Assembly (NCBI GenBank): GCA_964601275.1
Contig: CAZRMV010000006.1
Span: 1-64,000, forward strand
Length of the DNA: 64,000 bases
Source of the DNA: JAOZPE01 sp964601275
GTDB lineage: Bacteria > Krumholzibacteriota > Krumholzibacteriia > JAJRXK01
Direction: 5' to 3'
The notes beneath the pieces were generated by a model, which was not told the origin of the DNA, ran no database searches, and saw only the letters and a program-made list of their open reading frames with translations. Shown piece by piece: positions 25,218-33,891 of this stretch; positions within the stretch are counted from its first letter, which is position 1; every line of letters starts with the position of its first letter. A program made the translations under genes and the position numbers.

Positions 25218-26232
25218 TTGGTCTCTCCATGGTCAGGACCTCCTCGAGTCCTTCCATGACGCGGGACACCGGCAACGCCACCAGGCAGGACAGATGGTCG
25301 CACGCATGCCGGTGGCAGGGCTGACACGGCACCGACTCCTGGATGAGCCGGGCCGCGGCGAAGGGTTCGTGGGGAAACCAGATTTCCCTCTCCGTCGGCC
25401 CGAAGATGCCCACCGTAGGGGTTGCCACCCCGACCGCGCAATGCAGAATGCCCCCGTCGTTGCCCACGAAGGCTCGGGCCTGGGCCAGCAGGGCCATCAG
25501 TTCCCGGAGCGGCAACACCGGCAGGACCCGTACCCGGTCACCCGCGCCGCTCGCCACCCTCTGGCTCAGCGTCTCCTCTCCCGGGGCGCTCACGATCCAC
25601 ACCGGACCCAGCCCCCGGCGCAGGATCCTCCGCGCCAACTCCGTCCATTTCTCCACCGGCCAGGCCTTGGACGGCCAGGTGGCTCCCGGATGCAGAACGA
25701 TGGGCGCGGCTGCGTCCAGGGGAAAGCGCCGCCGGAGCGATTCCTTCTCCTCTGCGCTCACCGCCAGCAACACTCCCCGCTCCGCCGGCGCCGGGACCAG
25801 GACGGCCAACTTGTCCAGATGCGCCCGGACCGCCGAGCTTGCTGGACCGGGGCTTCCCCTCCGGTGGTCGAACACCCGGGAGCGCAGCCCGCGATCACCT
25901 CCCACCGAGATCCGTGGCTGGGACAGGGCGCAGAGCAACGCGCTCCGCGGATTCGAATAGAGATCGATCCACCAGTCGACCCGCGGCCGGGACAGCCGCC
26001 GCGCCATCTTCAACATGGAGACCGGCCCGGCGCCTTCGGGCAGCGCGTGGACCGCATCGACCCAGGGATGGTGCCACAGGACCGGGGCGTAGGGGGCGAG
26101 GGTCAGGTATTCGATCCGGGCCTGGGGAACCGCCTCGCGCAGGGCCGCCAGCAGCGGCGTGCTGAGCACCACGTCCCCCAGGTACCGCAAGCGGGTCACC
26201 AGGATCCTCTCAACCCGCGCCGCCTCATCCAC
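25201..26232 (-). CDS. Glycosyltransferase family 9 (heptosyltransferase-like)
   Basis: 343 residues. ILVTRLRYLGDVVLSTPLLAALREAVP is the family's N-terminal loop, IVLHPGATWPSKAWPVEKW the inter-domain hinge, and AFVGNDGGILHCAVGVATPTVGIFGPT the donor-binding motif. The cysteine cluster CQPCHRHACDHLSC occurs at the same place as in its two paralogues. The GTG at 26232, preceded by GGGAG at 8 nt, was chosen; a second GTG follows directly at 26229. It overlaps the end of gmhB by 8 nt. Acceptor and donor specificity are not evident. Confidence 0.87.
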   Translation of the reverse strand: MDEAARVERILVTRLRYLGDVVLSTPLLAALREAVPQARIEYLTLAPYAPVLWHHPWVDAVHALPEGAGPVSMLKMARRLSRPRVDWWIDLYSNPRSALLCALSQPRISVGGDRGLRSRVFDHRRGSPGPASSAVRAHLDKLAVLVPAPAERGVLLAVSAEEKESLRRRFPLDAAAPIVLHPGATWPSKAWPVEKWTELARRILRRGLGPVWIVSAPGEETLSQRVASGAGDRVRVLPVLPLRELMALLAQARAFVGNDGGILHCAVGVATPTVGIFGPTEREIWFPHEPFAAARLIQESVPCQPCHRHACDHLSCLVALPVSRVMEGLEEVLTMERPSGPKV

Positions 26233-26845
26233 CACGGCCGCTGCTCCCGGTTGCGGGGTCCAGGATCCAATCCACCGCTTCGCCCAGGCTTCCACTCACG
26301 TGGTCGGGTCCCTTTTCCCGTCCCTTCCACGACTCCAGGGTCCGGCGCCCCTCCCCGGTGAGAACGAGCACCGCAGCGGCCCCCACCCTGCGGGCCAGTT
26401 CGACATCGGCCGCCTTGTCGCCGACCACCACCGAGGGCAGATCCTCCAGTCCCAGTTCCTTCCGCGCCTTCAGGACCAGACCGGGACGGGGCTTGCGGCA
26501 ATCGCAGGCCGCTTCTCCTTCCGGCAGCAGTTCGGCGGGAAGATGCGGACACAGGTAGACGCCGTCCAGGTGCGCGCCCACCGCGCGCAGTCGTTCCCGC
26601 AGGGCCCCGTGGATGCGATCGACGGTCGCCCGGCTCATCAACCCGCGGCCGATCCCGCTCTGGTTGGTCACGAGGACCACCGCCCACTTCGCCCGGTTCA
26701 GACGCGCCACCGCCTCGGCCGCTCCCTCCAGGAGACGGAGTTTCCCCGGGTCGTCCAGGTAGCCCGGATCGTCCACCAGGGTCCCGTCGCGATCGAGCCA
26801 GACGACTCCTCGATATCCATCGCCGCCACTTCTCGCCGCGTTCAC
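26225..26845 (-). CDS. gmhB: D-glycero-D-manno-heptose 1,7-bisphosphate 7-phosphatase
   Basis: 206 residues of the HAD superfamily. WLDRDGTLVDDPGYL contains the nucleophile and acid Asp pair. LVTNQSGIGRGL is motif II. A zinc loop of the GmhB type is present (CPHLP...ACDCRKPRPGL), and VVVGDKAADVELARRVG is motif IV. The enzyme removes the 7-phosphate during synthesis of ADP-heptose, the donor used by heptosyltransferases, matching the flanking GT9 genes. Its GTG start forms a GTGA overlap with the upstream GT9 gene. Other ADP-heptose genes (gmhA, hldE) are not in the window. Confidence 0.92.
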   Translation of the reverse strand: MNAARSGGDGYRGVVWLDRDGTLVDDPGYLDDPGKLRLLEGAAEAVARLNRAKWAVVLVTNQSGIGRGLMSRATVDRIHGALRERLRAVGAHLDGVYLCPHLPAELLPEGEAACDCRKPRPGLVLKARKELGLEDLPSVVVGDKAADVELARRVGAAAVLVLTGEGRRTLESWKGREKGPDHVSGSLGEAVDWILDPATGSSGRGG

Positions 26846-27957
26846 CGTCCACCGTCCTTCATCGTCCCGGAGGGATGCGCCCTCGATTGCCTCCACAGCT
26901 CCTCGACCTCCCGCCACACCTCGTCCACGTCCAACTTCTCCAGGCACGGCAGACCGATGGGACAGGTGGGTTGGAAACACGGAGTGCAGGACACCGGATG
27001 CGGACCCGCCACCTTTGCCCGCTCCCCCCGCGGCGCGGTCCAGGCGGGGCTGGTCGATCCGAAGAGGGTCACCACCGGCGCTCCCATCGCCGCCGCCAAC
27101 TGCGCGGGACCGCTGTCGTTGCCCACGAACAGCCCGCACTCGGCCAGCAACGCGGCCAGGCCGGGCAGGGAGGTGCGGCCGGAGAGATCGAGGGCGCCGA
27201 CCGCGCGCGCCAGGGTGGCGCATTGGGCCCGTTCCTCCTCCCCTCTTCCCCCGATCACCACCAGGGCCAGGCCGGTGACTTCATGGATTCTACGAGCCAG
27301 TTCCTTGAAGTGGTTCAAGGGCCAACGCTTGGCCGGTCCGTAGGTGGCCCCCGGGGCCAGGACCGCGAAGCCCCCGGGGCCCAGGGCGTTCCCGCCCGCC
27401 CCCGGCTTTTCGGCCGCCCTCGACGACCCGAGCTCGCCTTGCAACTCCTTCCACTCCCGTTCGCCTCGCGCGCCCGGCCGCAGACGCGGCTGGGCCGCTC
27501 CGGGGCACACCTGTGTCCCCCGGGCCATGGCCAGCCACACATCGCTCTGGTGCATTGATCGCGGGGGATCGGGCACGGCGACCGCTTCGTTCAGCAGAAA
27601 CCTGCGTCCATCGGTGGGCTGCCCGCGGCGCCGCGGGCAGCCGGCCAGTACCGCGAGCAGGGCCGCCCGGAGCGACGGAGGGAAGATCACCGCGCGTCGG
27701 GGCCGGTGGGCCCCGCAGCGGCGCGCCACCTTCCACAGCCCGAGGGCCCCCCCATCCACGCCATGGCGGTCATATGGAACCGTCGCGTCGGCCAGTTGCA
27801 GATCCTCGATCAGTTCGAGCAGGGCCGGTGCCCCCACCGCCACGACGGTTCCCCGCTCCCCCATCGCCCGAAGCGCCGGCACGGCCATCACCAGATCGCC
27901 CAGCCAGTTGGGAAGGATCGCCAGTTCAGTCCGGCTTGCCTGCATACTGAAGCTCAT
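26842..27957 (-). CDS. Heptosyltransferase II-like glycosyltransferase (GT9)
   Basis: 371 residues. LAILPNWLGDLVMAVPALRAMGERG carries the family's NWLGD signature, best matched by WaaF-type enzymes. FAVLAPGATYGPAKRWPLNHFKEL is the KRWP hinge, and CGLFVGNDSGPAQLAAAMGAPVVTLFGST binds ADP-heptose. The C-terminal cysteine cluster CTPCFQPTCPIGLPC is present. An insertion rich in Gly/Pro/Ala (around residues 170-190) is unlike E. coli WaaF. ATG 27957, with GGAGG 4 nt before it, was preferred to the in-frame ATG 27945. It overlaps the 3' end of msbA by 32 nt. Confidence 0.88.
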   Translation of the reverse strand: MSFSMQASRTELAILPNWLGDLVMAVPALRAMGERGTVVAVGAPALLELIEDLQLADATVPYDRHGVDGGALGLWKVARRCGAHRPRRAVIFPPSLRAALLAVLAGCPRRRGQPTDGRRFLLNEAVAVPDPPRSMHQSDVWLAMARGTQVCPGAAQPRLRPGARGEREWKELQGELGSSRAAEKPGAGGNALGPGGFAVLAPGATYGPAKRWPLNHFKELARRIHEVTGLALVVIGGRGEEERAQCATLARAVGALDLSGRTSLPGLAALLAECGLFVGNDSGPAQLAAAMGAPVVTLFGSTSPAWTAPRGERAKVAGPHPVSCTPCFQPTCPIGLPCLEKLDVDEVWREVEELWRQSRAHPSGTMKDGGR

Positions 27958-29791
27958 AGAGCCTCCGATAGGCGCCCTGGCGGTCGAGCAATTCCTGGTG
28001 GACTCCCTCTTCGACGATCCGTCCCTTCTCCATGACCACGATGCGGTCCACCCCGACGATCGTCGAGAGACGATGGGCGATCACGATGGTGGTCCTCCCC
28101 TGCATCAATCGCTGCATCGCCCCCTGCACCAGGCGTTCGCTTTCGCTGTCCAGGGCGCTGGTGGCCTCGTCGAAGATGAGGATGGGAGGATCCCGGAGGA
28201 TCGCCCGGGCGATGGCGATCCGCTGGCGCTGGCCGCCGGAAAGCTGCGTTCCCCGCTCGCCCACCGTGGTGTCGTATCCGTTGGGCAACTCCATGATGAA
28301 ATCGTGCGCGTTCGCGGCCTTCGCGGCGTCTTCGATCTGCTCGAAGGTGGCATGGGGCGATCCGTAGGAGATGTTGTTGGCCACGGTATCGTGGAAGAGG
28401 ATCACCTCCTGCGTGACCACACCGATCAACGACCGCAGGGTCTTCAGCTCGATCTCCTCGAGATCGATCCCGTCCAAGAGGATGCGACCCGCAGTCGGAT
28501 GGTGGAAACGCGGGAGAAGATCGACCAGGGTGGACTTGCCGGCCCCGGAAGGACCGACCAGGGCGAGCGAGCTTCCCGCCGGAATGGTAAGGTTGATGTC
28601 GTCCAGCACCACCCCGCCGGTCCGGTAACGGAAGCCCACGTGCTCATAGACGATGGATTCGCGCAGCCCGATGATCCCGGTCCGTCCCCCTTCACGGGCC
28701 TCTTCGCGTTCTCCATCGATCACGGTGAACACCCGGCGCGCGGCGGCGAGACTCTGTTGCAGGGTGCTGTTCACCTTGATGAGACTCTTGACCGGTCCGA
28801 TCACCCACAGCATCACCCCGAGGAAGGTGACCAGGAGGTCGGCCCGCAGGCGCCCCTGGAGCACCAGGTGTCCCCCGAACCCCAGGATGACCACCGCGGT
28901 GGCGATGCCCAGGATCTCGCTGACCGGAGACGACAGGGCCTCGAGAACCTTCATCTTGGTATACGCCCGGTAGTATCGGACATTGTGCCGGTCGTAGCGC
29001 AGGGCTTCGATCTCCTCGGCGGTGAACGCCTTCACGATGCGGATTCCCGCGATGGTCTCCTGGAGCACGGTGGCCACTTCACCCATCGATTCCTGGGTGC
29101 GGCGGCTTCCCTTGCGCAGTTTGCGGCTCAGGTATCCCACGAGCAGGATGTTGGGAGGAACCACAAGCAGGGTGGCCAATGAGAGCTGCCAACTCCACCA
29201 GATCACCAGGATCATCGCCAATGCGATCATGATGGAATTCGACAGGATCTGGGTCGCGCATCCCACCAACGCGCCCCGCATCATATCGACATCGATGATG
29301 ACCCGGCTCATGAGGTACCCGGTGCGCTCTTCGGAGAAGAAGGCCAGGGGTTTGCGTTGGATCGCCTCGAACAACTCGCGGCGGATATCGTAGATGAGCT
29401 TCTGTTCCAACGCGGCGGTCATCGCTCCTTGGGCGAAGGTGAAGAGATTCTTGACCAGGTAGAGCAGGAACAGCAGGACGGAGATCCGCACCAGCATGGC
29501 CTGACGATCGCCGCGGTAGAGCCGCGCCTCGATCCAGTCCTGCACGTTCTCCTTGGCCCGGGAGATCTCGCGCGGCACCGGCATGTTCGCCATCGCCTCG
29601 GGGGATCGACCCTGCTCCACCGATTCAGCGACCGGAGCAGGGTTCTCCATGAAGAGGACCCGCAGCAGGGGTGAGATGAAGGTGACTCCCGCCGTGGACA
29701 GGATCGAGGCGAAGAGGATGGCCACCGCCAGGAGGACTGTGCGCTGCCGGTAGTGGCGAAGCATTCCCAGCAGTCGAATCCAATCACGCAT
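27926..29791 (-). CDS. msbA: ABC transporter, MsbA-like lipid A/lipid exporter (fused permease-ATPase)
   Basis: 621 residues. Six membrane helices occupy residues 1 to about 340, with an unusually long periplasmic insertion between helices 1 and 2 (about residues 45-85, Pro/Glu/Ala-rich). The ATPase half has Walker A GPSGAGKST, Q-loop VTQEVILF, signature LSGGQRQRIAIARAIL, Walker B ILIFDEATSALD and the switch histidine in IAHRLSTI. The half-transporter would act as a homodimer. Its location at the head of a heptosyltransferase cluster supports the flipping of lipid A-core rather than drug export, though MsbA and multidrug exporters look alike. No good ribosome site precedes the ATG. Confidence 0.85.
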   Translation of the reverse strand: MRDWIRLLGMLRHYRQRTVLLAVAILFASILSTAGVTFISPLLRVLFMENPAPVAESVEQGRSPEAMANMPVPREISRAKENVQDWIEARLYRGDRQAMLVRISVLLFLLYLVKNLFTFAQGAMTAALEQKLIYDIRRELFEAIQRKPLAFFSEERTGYLMSRVIIDVDMMRGALVGCATQILSNSIMIALAMILVIWWSWQLSLATLLVVPPNILLVGYLSRKLRKGSRRTQESMGEVATVLQETIAGIRIVKAFTAEEIEALRYDRHNVRYYRAYTKMKVLEALSSPVSEILGIATAVVILGFGGHLVLQGRLRADLLVTFLGVMLWVIGPVKSLIKVNSTLQQSLAAARRVFTVIDGEREEAREGGRTGIIGLRESIVYEHVGFRYRTGGVVLDDINLTIPAGSSLALVGPSGAGKSTLVDLLPRFHHPTAGRILLDGIDLEEIELKTLRSLIGVVTQEVILFHDTVANNISYGSPHATFEQIEDAAKAANAHDFIMELPNGYDTTVGERGTQLSGGQRQRIAIARAILRDPPILIFDEATSALDSESERLVQGAMQRLMQGRTTIVIAHRLSTIVGVDRIVVMEKGRIVEEGVHQELLDRQGAYRRLYELQYAGKPD

Positions 29792-29840
29792 CGCGGAGGA
29801 GGTCTTCCGTTGAAGTGACGCCGCGCCGCGGCGGCTCGGA

Positions 29841-30899
29841 CTATTCCAGGAGGGCGTCGACGCGCGACATCACCGTCGCGAGTTCCAGCTCGCCCCCGTC
29901 TTCGAGTTCCAGGATCTCCACCCGTTCTCCTTCATCCGGGCGCCAGCGACGGCCGTCCTTCGAGGTGAAGAGCCCCAGGGCGGGCACGCCGAGGGCGGCG
30001 GCAAAGTGGAAGAGATCGGTGTTCCCCGCCACGAAGAGGTCGCACTGGCTGAGCAACAGGACGATCTCCTTGAGGGTGGGGCGCGGGAGATCCAGGGTTT
30101 CGACCGTGAGCAGCGACTGGAAGGCGCCCTCCCGTTCTTCGTCTTCGTCGGCGGTGAGAACGATGCTCTTCGATGCGATGCGCTTCCCCAGGTGATTGGC
30201 CAAGAACGCCAGGCTCTCCAATCCCAGCCGCGTCCCTTCCTTTCCGACTCCCGGATCGAATCCGAACAGCAATTGATCCTTCCGCGGCTTGTTGAAATGC
30301 ACCAGTTGCGCGATCTGCCGCACTTTCGATTCCGGCAGCGGCCAGTTCAGGGGAACATGTTCCAGCGGAAGTCCGAAGAGCTTCCCCCAGGTTGCGGTCC
30401 TCCGGTAGGGGTACTGCTGGCGGTCGCTGCTGCGGACCGCGCAATTGATCCGGGGATAGGAATCCTCGTGGGCCACACCCACGCGCAGGCGCGCGCCGCT
30501 GGCCAAGGCCAGCTCCTCCCGCGCCGGATCGCGGTGGCGACCCAGCAGGATCGCGATGTCCCAGGCCTCGGCTCCCACCGCCTCGGCGAGCAGGGAGAAC
30601 CCCTTCGAGTGAAGCTTCAGCTGTTCCTGGGAAAACACTACCACTTCATGGAATACGCCACTCGATAATGCCAAGTGGTGCAGGCGTTCGTCGCTCACCA
30701 GGCCCACGTGCGAGGCGGGGAAACGATCGTGGATCTCCTCGATCAATGGCATGGCGAAGAGCAGGTCGGTGGGATCCCCCGAAGCGATGAGGAGAACCTT
30801 CACCCCATCGAAGAGTGCGCCCGGCAGCCGGAAGGGCTCGACCTCGACCTGAGCGCTTCCCGAGCGCGAGAACACCTTCTGGAGAAACGAGGGACTCAC
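29841..30899 (-). CDS. Divergent GT9 (heptosyltransferase-fold) protein
   Basis: 352 residues. VKVLLIASGDPTDLLFAMPLIEEIHDRFP replaces the usual N-terminal signature (the conserved GD is displaced), while CDLFVAGNTDLFHFAAALGVPALGLFTSKD matches the C-terminal donor-site motif. The cysteine cluster seen in the three downstream GT9 proteins is missing. The GTG at 30899 overlaps the lon stop (GTGA) with AAGGAG 5 nt before it. It may be a glycosyltransferase of the core pathway or a family member that has lost activity. Confidence 0.75.
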   Translation of the reverse strand: MSPSFLQKVFSRSGSAQVEVEPFRLPGALFDGVKVLLIASGDPTDLLFAMPLIEEIHDRFPASHVGLVSDERLHHLALSSGVFHEVVVFSQEQLKLHSKGFSLLAEAVGAEAWDIAILLGRHRDPAREELALASGARLRVGVAHEDSYPRINCAVRSSDRQQYPYRRTATWGKLFGLPLEHVPLNWPLPESKVRQIAQLVHFNKPRKDQLLFGFDPGVGKEGTRLGLESLAFLANHLGKRIASKSIVLTADEDEEREGAFQSLLTVETLDLPRPTLKEIVLLLSQCDLFVAGNTDLFHFAAALGVPALGLFTSKDGRRWRPDEGERVEILELEDGGELELATVMSRVDALLE

Positions 30900-33277
30900 T
30901 TCGGCTCCTTGAAATCCCGGGTCAGCGCGATCTCCCAGGCCTCCTCCACCTTGTCCACCAGGTGGAAGTCGATCGCCTCGGTCACTTCCTCGGGAAGCTC
31001 TTCCAGATCCCTCTCGTTGGCCGCGGGAAGGATGACGTCGGTCATCCCCACCCGGTGGGCGGCCAGGACCTTCTGGGTCAACCCCCCGATGGGAAGAACC
31101 TCGCCGGTGAGGGAGATCTCCCCGGTCATGGCCACCCGGTTGTCCACCGGGATCCTGCGATAGAGACTCATCAGCGAGGTACACAGGGCGACTCCCGCGC
31201 TCGGACCGTCCTTGGGCACCGCGCCGGCGGGGAGGTGGATATGGATGTCATGCATCTTGAACCACTGGACGTCTCTCTCGTCGCGGGTGTACCGGGAACG
31301 GATGTAGCTGAGAGCCGCCTGCGCGGACTCCTGCATGACGTTGCCCAGCTGGCCGGTGAGACGAAGCGCCCCGGTTCCGGGCATGGCGACCGCCTCGACG
31401 AAGAGGATCCGCCCTCCCACCGAGGTCCAGGCCAGGCCCGCGGTGACCCCGATCATGGGCTGGCGCTTCCGTTCGTCGCCGGTGTACTGGGGCGGCCCGA
31501 GATAGTCCTCCAGGTTCTTCACCGAGATGTTCACCCGCTTGCGCTTGCCCGCGGCAAAGCCCCGCGCCGCTTTTCGGCAGATGCTTCCGATGGTGCGCTC
31601 CAGGGTGCGCACGCCCGCCTCGGCGGTGTAGTCGGTGATGATCCGGGTGATCGCGGCGTCGGTGAACCCGATCTTCTTGCGATCGAGACCGTTCTCCTGG
31701 ATCTGCCGGGGGACCAGGTAACGCTTGGCGATCTCCAGTTTCTCCAGCCGGGTGTAGCCGGCGATATGGATGATCTCCATGCGGTCGAGCAGCGGCCTCG
31801 GGATGGTGTCCAGGATATTGGCGGTGCAGATGAACAGCACATTGGACAGGTCGAAGGGAATGTTCAGATAGTGATCGGTGAACGAGTTGTTCTGGGCCGG
31901 GTCGAGCACTTCCAAAAGCGCGCTGCTGGGGTCGCCCCGGAAATCGCGTCCCAGCTTGTCGATCTCGTCCAACATGATCAGGGGGTTGTTCGATCCGGCG
32001 GTCTTGATGCCGTAGAGGATCCGCCCCGGCATCGCCCCCACATAGGTGCGCCGGTGTCCGCGGATCTCCGCCTCGTCCCGCATACCGCCCAGGCTCAGCC
32101 GGTAGAACTTCCGTCCCATGGCCTCGGCGATGGACTTGCCCAGGCTGGTCTTTCCCACCCCCGGCGGTCCCACCAGGCAGAGGATCGGCCCCCGCATGTC
32201 ATGCTTGAGCTTCTTGACCGCAAGATACTCGAGGATCCTCTCCTTCACGTCATTCAATCCGTAGTGGTCCCGGTCGAGGATCTCCTCCGCCCGTTTCAGA
32301 TTGAGATTGTCCTCGGTCGAGACCTGCCACGGCAGATCGAGGATCCAGTCGATGTAGGTCTTGGAAACCGTGTATTCGCTGGCTCCCGGGTTCATGCGGG
32401 ACAACCGATCGTATTCCTTGAGGGCGATCTCCCTCACGTGATCGGGCAGGGCCGCTTCCTCGATCGCCTCCTTCAACTCTTCCAGCTCGACCGTGCTCTG
32501 GTCGACGTCTCCCAATTCCCTCTGGATCGCCTTGAGCTGCTGCCGGAGGTAGTATTCCCGCTGATCCTTGTCCATCTCCTTGCGGACCCGGCTCTGGATC
32601 TTCTCTCCCAGCTCGACGACTTCCAGTTCATGGAGAACGATCTTGCTGAGTTGTTCGAGGCGCTTGCGCGGATTCAGGGTCTCCAGTGCGGCTTGTTTCT
32701 CCTCCACCGACAGGTCGAGGTTGGTGGCCACCATGTCGGCCAGCCTCCCCGGCTCATCGATGTTCATGGCCACCACCTTCAGCTCGTCGCTGAGATTCTC
32801 GCTCGATTCGACGATCTTGATGAAGTTGTTGGCCACACCCCTCATCAATGCGATGGTGCGAGCGTCCGTGCTCGGGGTTTCCTCGAGAACCTCGATGTCC
32901 GCCACCAGGTAGGGCTCGGTCTTCAGGTACTTCTTCCGCCGGATCCGCGCCACCCCCTGGCCGAGCAAGCGCATGGTGCCATCGGGAAAACGCAGCATCT
33001 TCTGGATGACCACCGCAGTGCCCACCTCGTAGATGTCCTCCCCCACCGGCAGGTCCCGATCCTCGCTCTCGTCGCGGGGGAGCTGGGCAAAGGTGCCCAG
33101 GACCTTGCTGTCGGCCAGCACGTCATCGGCGAGACGAATGAGGTTCGGATCGCTCAGGACCAGGGGAACCATCATGTAGGGAAAGATGACCGCGTCGGAG
33201 ATCGGCAGGATCGCCAGACTCCTGGGAATCCGTCCCACTTCCGAAATCGCGGGGATCTCTCGCTGTTCAGTGGACAC
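30896..33277 (-). CDS. lon: ATP-dependent Lon protease
   Basis: 793 residues. The N-terminal substrate-binding domain (about 1-200, beginning with LPISDAVIFPYMMVPLVL) is followed by a coiled-coil region and the AAA domain, with Walker A GPPGVGKTSLGKS and sensor loops such as GGMRDEAEIRGHRRTYVGAMPG. The protease domain holds the Ser693-Lys736 dyad (PKDGPSAGVAL and GLTQKVLAAHR), 43 residues apart as in E. coli Lon. The GTG at 33277 is preceded by AAGGAG. Lon degrades misfolded and regulatory proteins in the cytoplasm. It lies 26 nt downstream of hsp20, so the two probably share the promoter at 33818-33846, and its stop overlaps a GT9-like gene. Confidence 0.97.
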   Translation of the reverse strand: MSTEQREIPAISEVGRIPRSLAILPISDAVIFPYMMVPLVLSDPNLIRLADDVLADSKVLGTFAQLPRDESEDRDLPVGEDIYEVGTAVVIQKMLRFPDGTMRLLGQGVARIRRKKYLKTEPYLVADIEVLEETPSTDARTIALMRGVANNFIKIVESSENLSDELKVVAMNIDEPGRLADMVATNLDLSVEEKQAALETLNPRKRLEQLSKIVLHELEVVELGEKIQSRVRKEMDKDQREYYLRQQLKAIQRELGDVDQSTVELEELKEAIEEAALPDHVREIALKEYDRLSRMNPGASEYTVSKTYIDWILDLPWQVSTEDNLNLKRAEEILDRDHYGLNDVKERILEYLAVKKLKHDMRGPILCLVGPPGVGKTSLGKSIAEAMGRKFYRLSLGGMRDEAEIRGHRRTYVGAMPGRILYGIKTAGSNNPLIMLDEIDKLGRDFRGDPSSALLEVLDPAQNNSFTDHYLNIPFDLSNVLFICTANILDTIPRPLLDRMEIIHIAGYTRLEKLEIAKRYLVPRQIQENGLDRKKIGFTDAAITRIITDYTAEAGVRTLERTIGSICRKAARGFAAGKRKRVNISVKNLEDYLGPPQYTGDERKRQPMIGVTAGLAWTSVGGRILFVEAVAMPGTGALRLTGQLGNVMQESAQAALSYIRSRYTRDERDVQWFKMHDIHIHLPAGAVPKDGPSAGVALCTSLMSLYRRIPVDNRVAMTGEISLTGEVLPIGGLTQKVLAAHRVGMTDVILPAANERDLEELPEEVTEAIDFHLVDKVEEAWEIALTRDFKEPK

Positions 33278-33303
33278 CGTGGCTCCTTCGCCGGGGTGCG
33301 GAT

Positions 33304-33753
33304 TCAGTCCTGGATCTCGATGATGCGCCGAGCCGCCCGATGGGGTTTCCCCTTTCGCATGCGGATGAACAGGAAACCGGAATCGTAGGACGCCTTCGCG
33401 GTCGACGGGTCCACGGTTTCGGGCACCCGGATGTGACGTTCGAAGGGGCCGATCTGGATCTCCATCTTGTGGAAATGCTTCTTTCCCGGGGGGGCGATGT
33501 TCGCCCGTTCGCCCCTCACCGAGATGAGGTCGTCTTCGGAGTACACCTCGATGCGCTCCGGATCCATTCCGGCGAGGTCCATCTGGATCACGAATTCGTC
33601 CTGGGTCTCGTAGACATCCGTGGCCGGACGCCATCCCAGGTCCGGCTGCATGCCGAAGGAATGGGAGGAACCCCGCGGGTTCCCGAAGAAGAGTTCAAAC
33701 GCGTCGTCCAAGGGTCCGCCGCGACGGCCCTCGATGGCTTCGGCCTGGAGCAT
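33304..33753 (-). CDS. Hsp20/alpha-crystallin family small heat-shock protein
   Basis: 149 residues with an alpha-crystallin domain from about residue 45: WRPATDVYETQDEFVIQMDLAGMDPERIEVY, LISVRGER, and IGPFERHIRVPETVDPSTAKASYDSGFLFIRM. RRIIEIQD closes the protein. It holds unfolding proteins for refolding or Lon degradation. The ATG at 33753 has GGAGG 4 nt upstream. The in-frame ATG at 33819 lies inside the -10 box of the predicted promoter and so cannot be the start. The first gene of the lon unit. Confidence 0.93.
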   Translation of the reverse strand: MLQAEAIEGRRGGPLDDAFELFFGNPRGSSHSFGMQPDLGWRPATDVYETQDEFVIQMDLAGMDPERIEVYSEDDLISVRGERANIAPPGKKHFHKMEIQIGPFERHIRVPETVDPSTAKASYDSGFLFIRMRKGKPHRAARRIIEIQD

Positions 33754-33817
33754 GGAACCTCCACGACACCCCGCCGGGGCGAAAGGGAACAGGAACGTTT
33801 CCGGGTCTCTGAACTGC

Positions 33818-33846
33818 ATGGTAGAAGGGCTGCCTCGGATCGTCAA
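33818..33846 (-). promoter_or_regulatory. Sigma-70-type promoter for hsp20-lon
   Basis: Leftward TTGACG (33841-33846), 17 bp, TACCAT (33818-33823); predicted start near 33811, leaving a leader of about 58 nt before the hsp20 ATG. No CIRCE repeat was found, so heat control, if present, must use another element. Confidence 0.6.
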
Positions 33847-33878
33847 TCTTCGAGGCTGCCGCCCGCCCGGCCAACGGC

Positions 33879-33884
33879 TACAAT
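33879..33884 (+). promoter_or_regulatory. -10 box of a likely leaderless promoter for the DUF72 gene
   Basis: TACAAT ends 7 nt before the ATG at 33892, so transcription would begin at or within a base or two of the start codon. The matching -35 (CTGCCG, 33856-33861) is weak, and no Shine-Dalgarno is present. It lies back to back with the hsp20 promoter. Confidence 0.45.
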
Positions 33885-33891
33885 CGTTTCC

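Noticed and set aside
33754..33819. Longer Hsp20 starting at ATG 33819
   Set aside because: That ATG lies inside the predicted -10 box and has no ribosome site; ATG 33753 has GGAGG.
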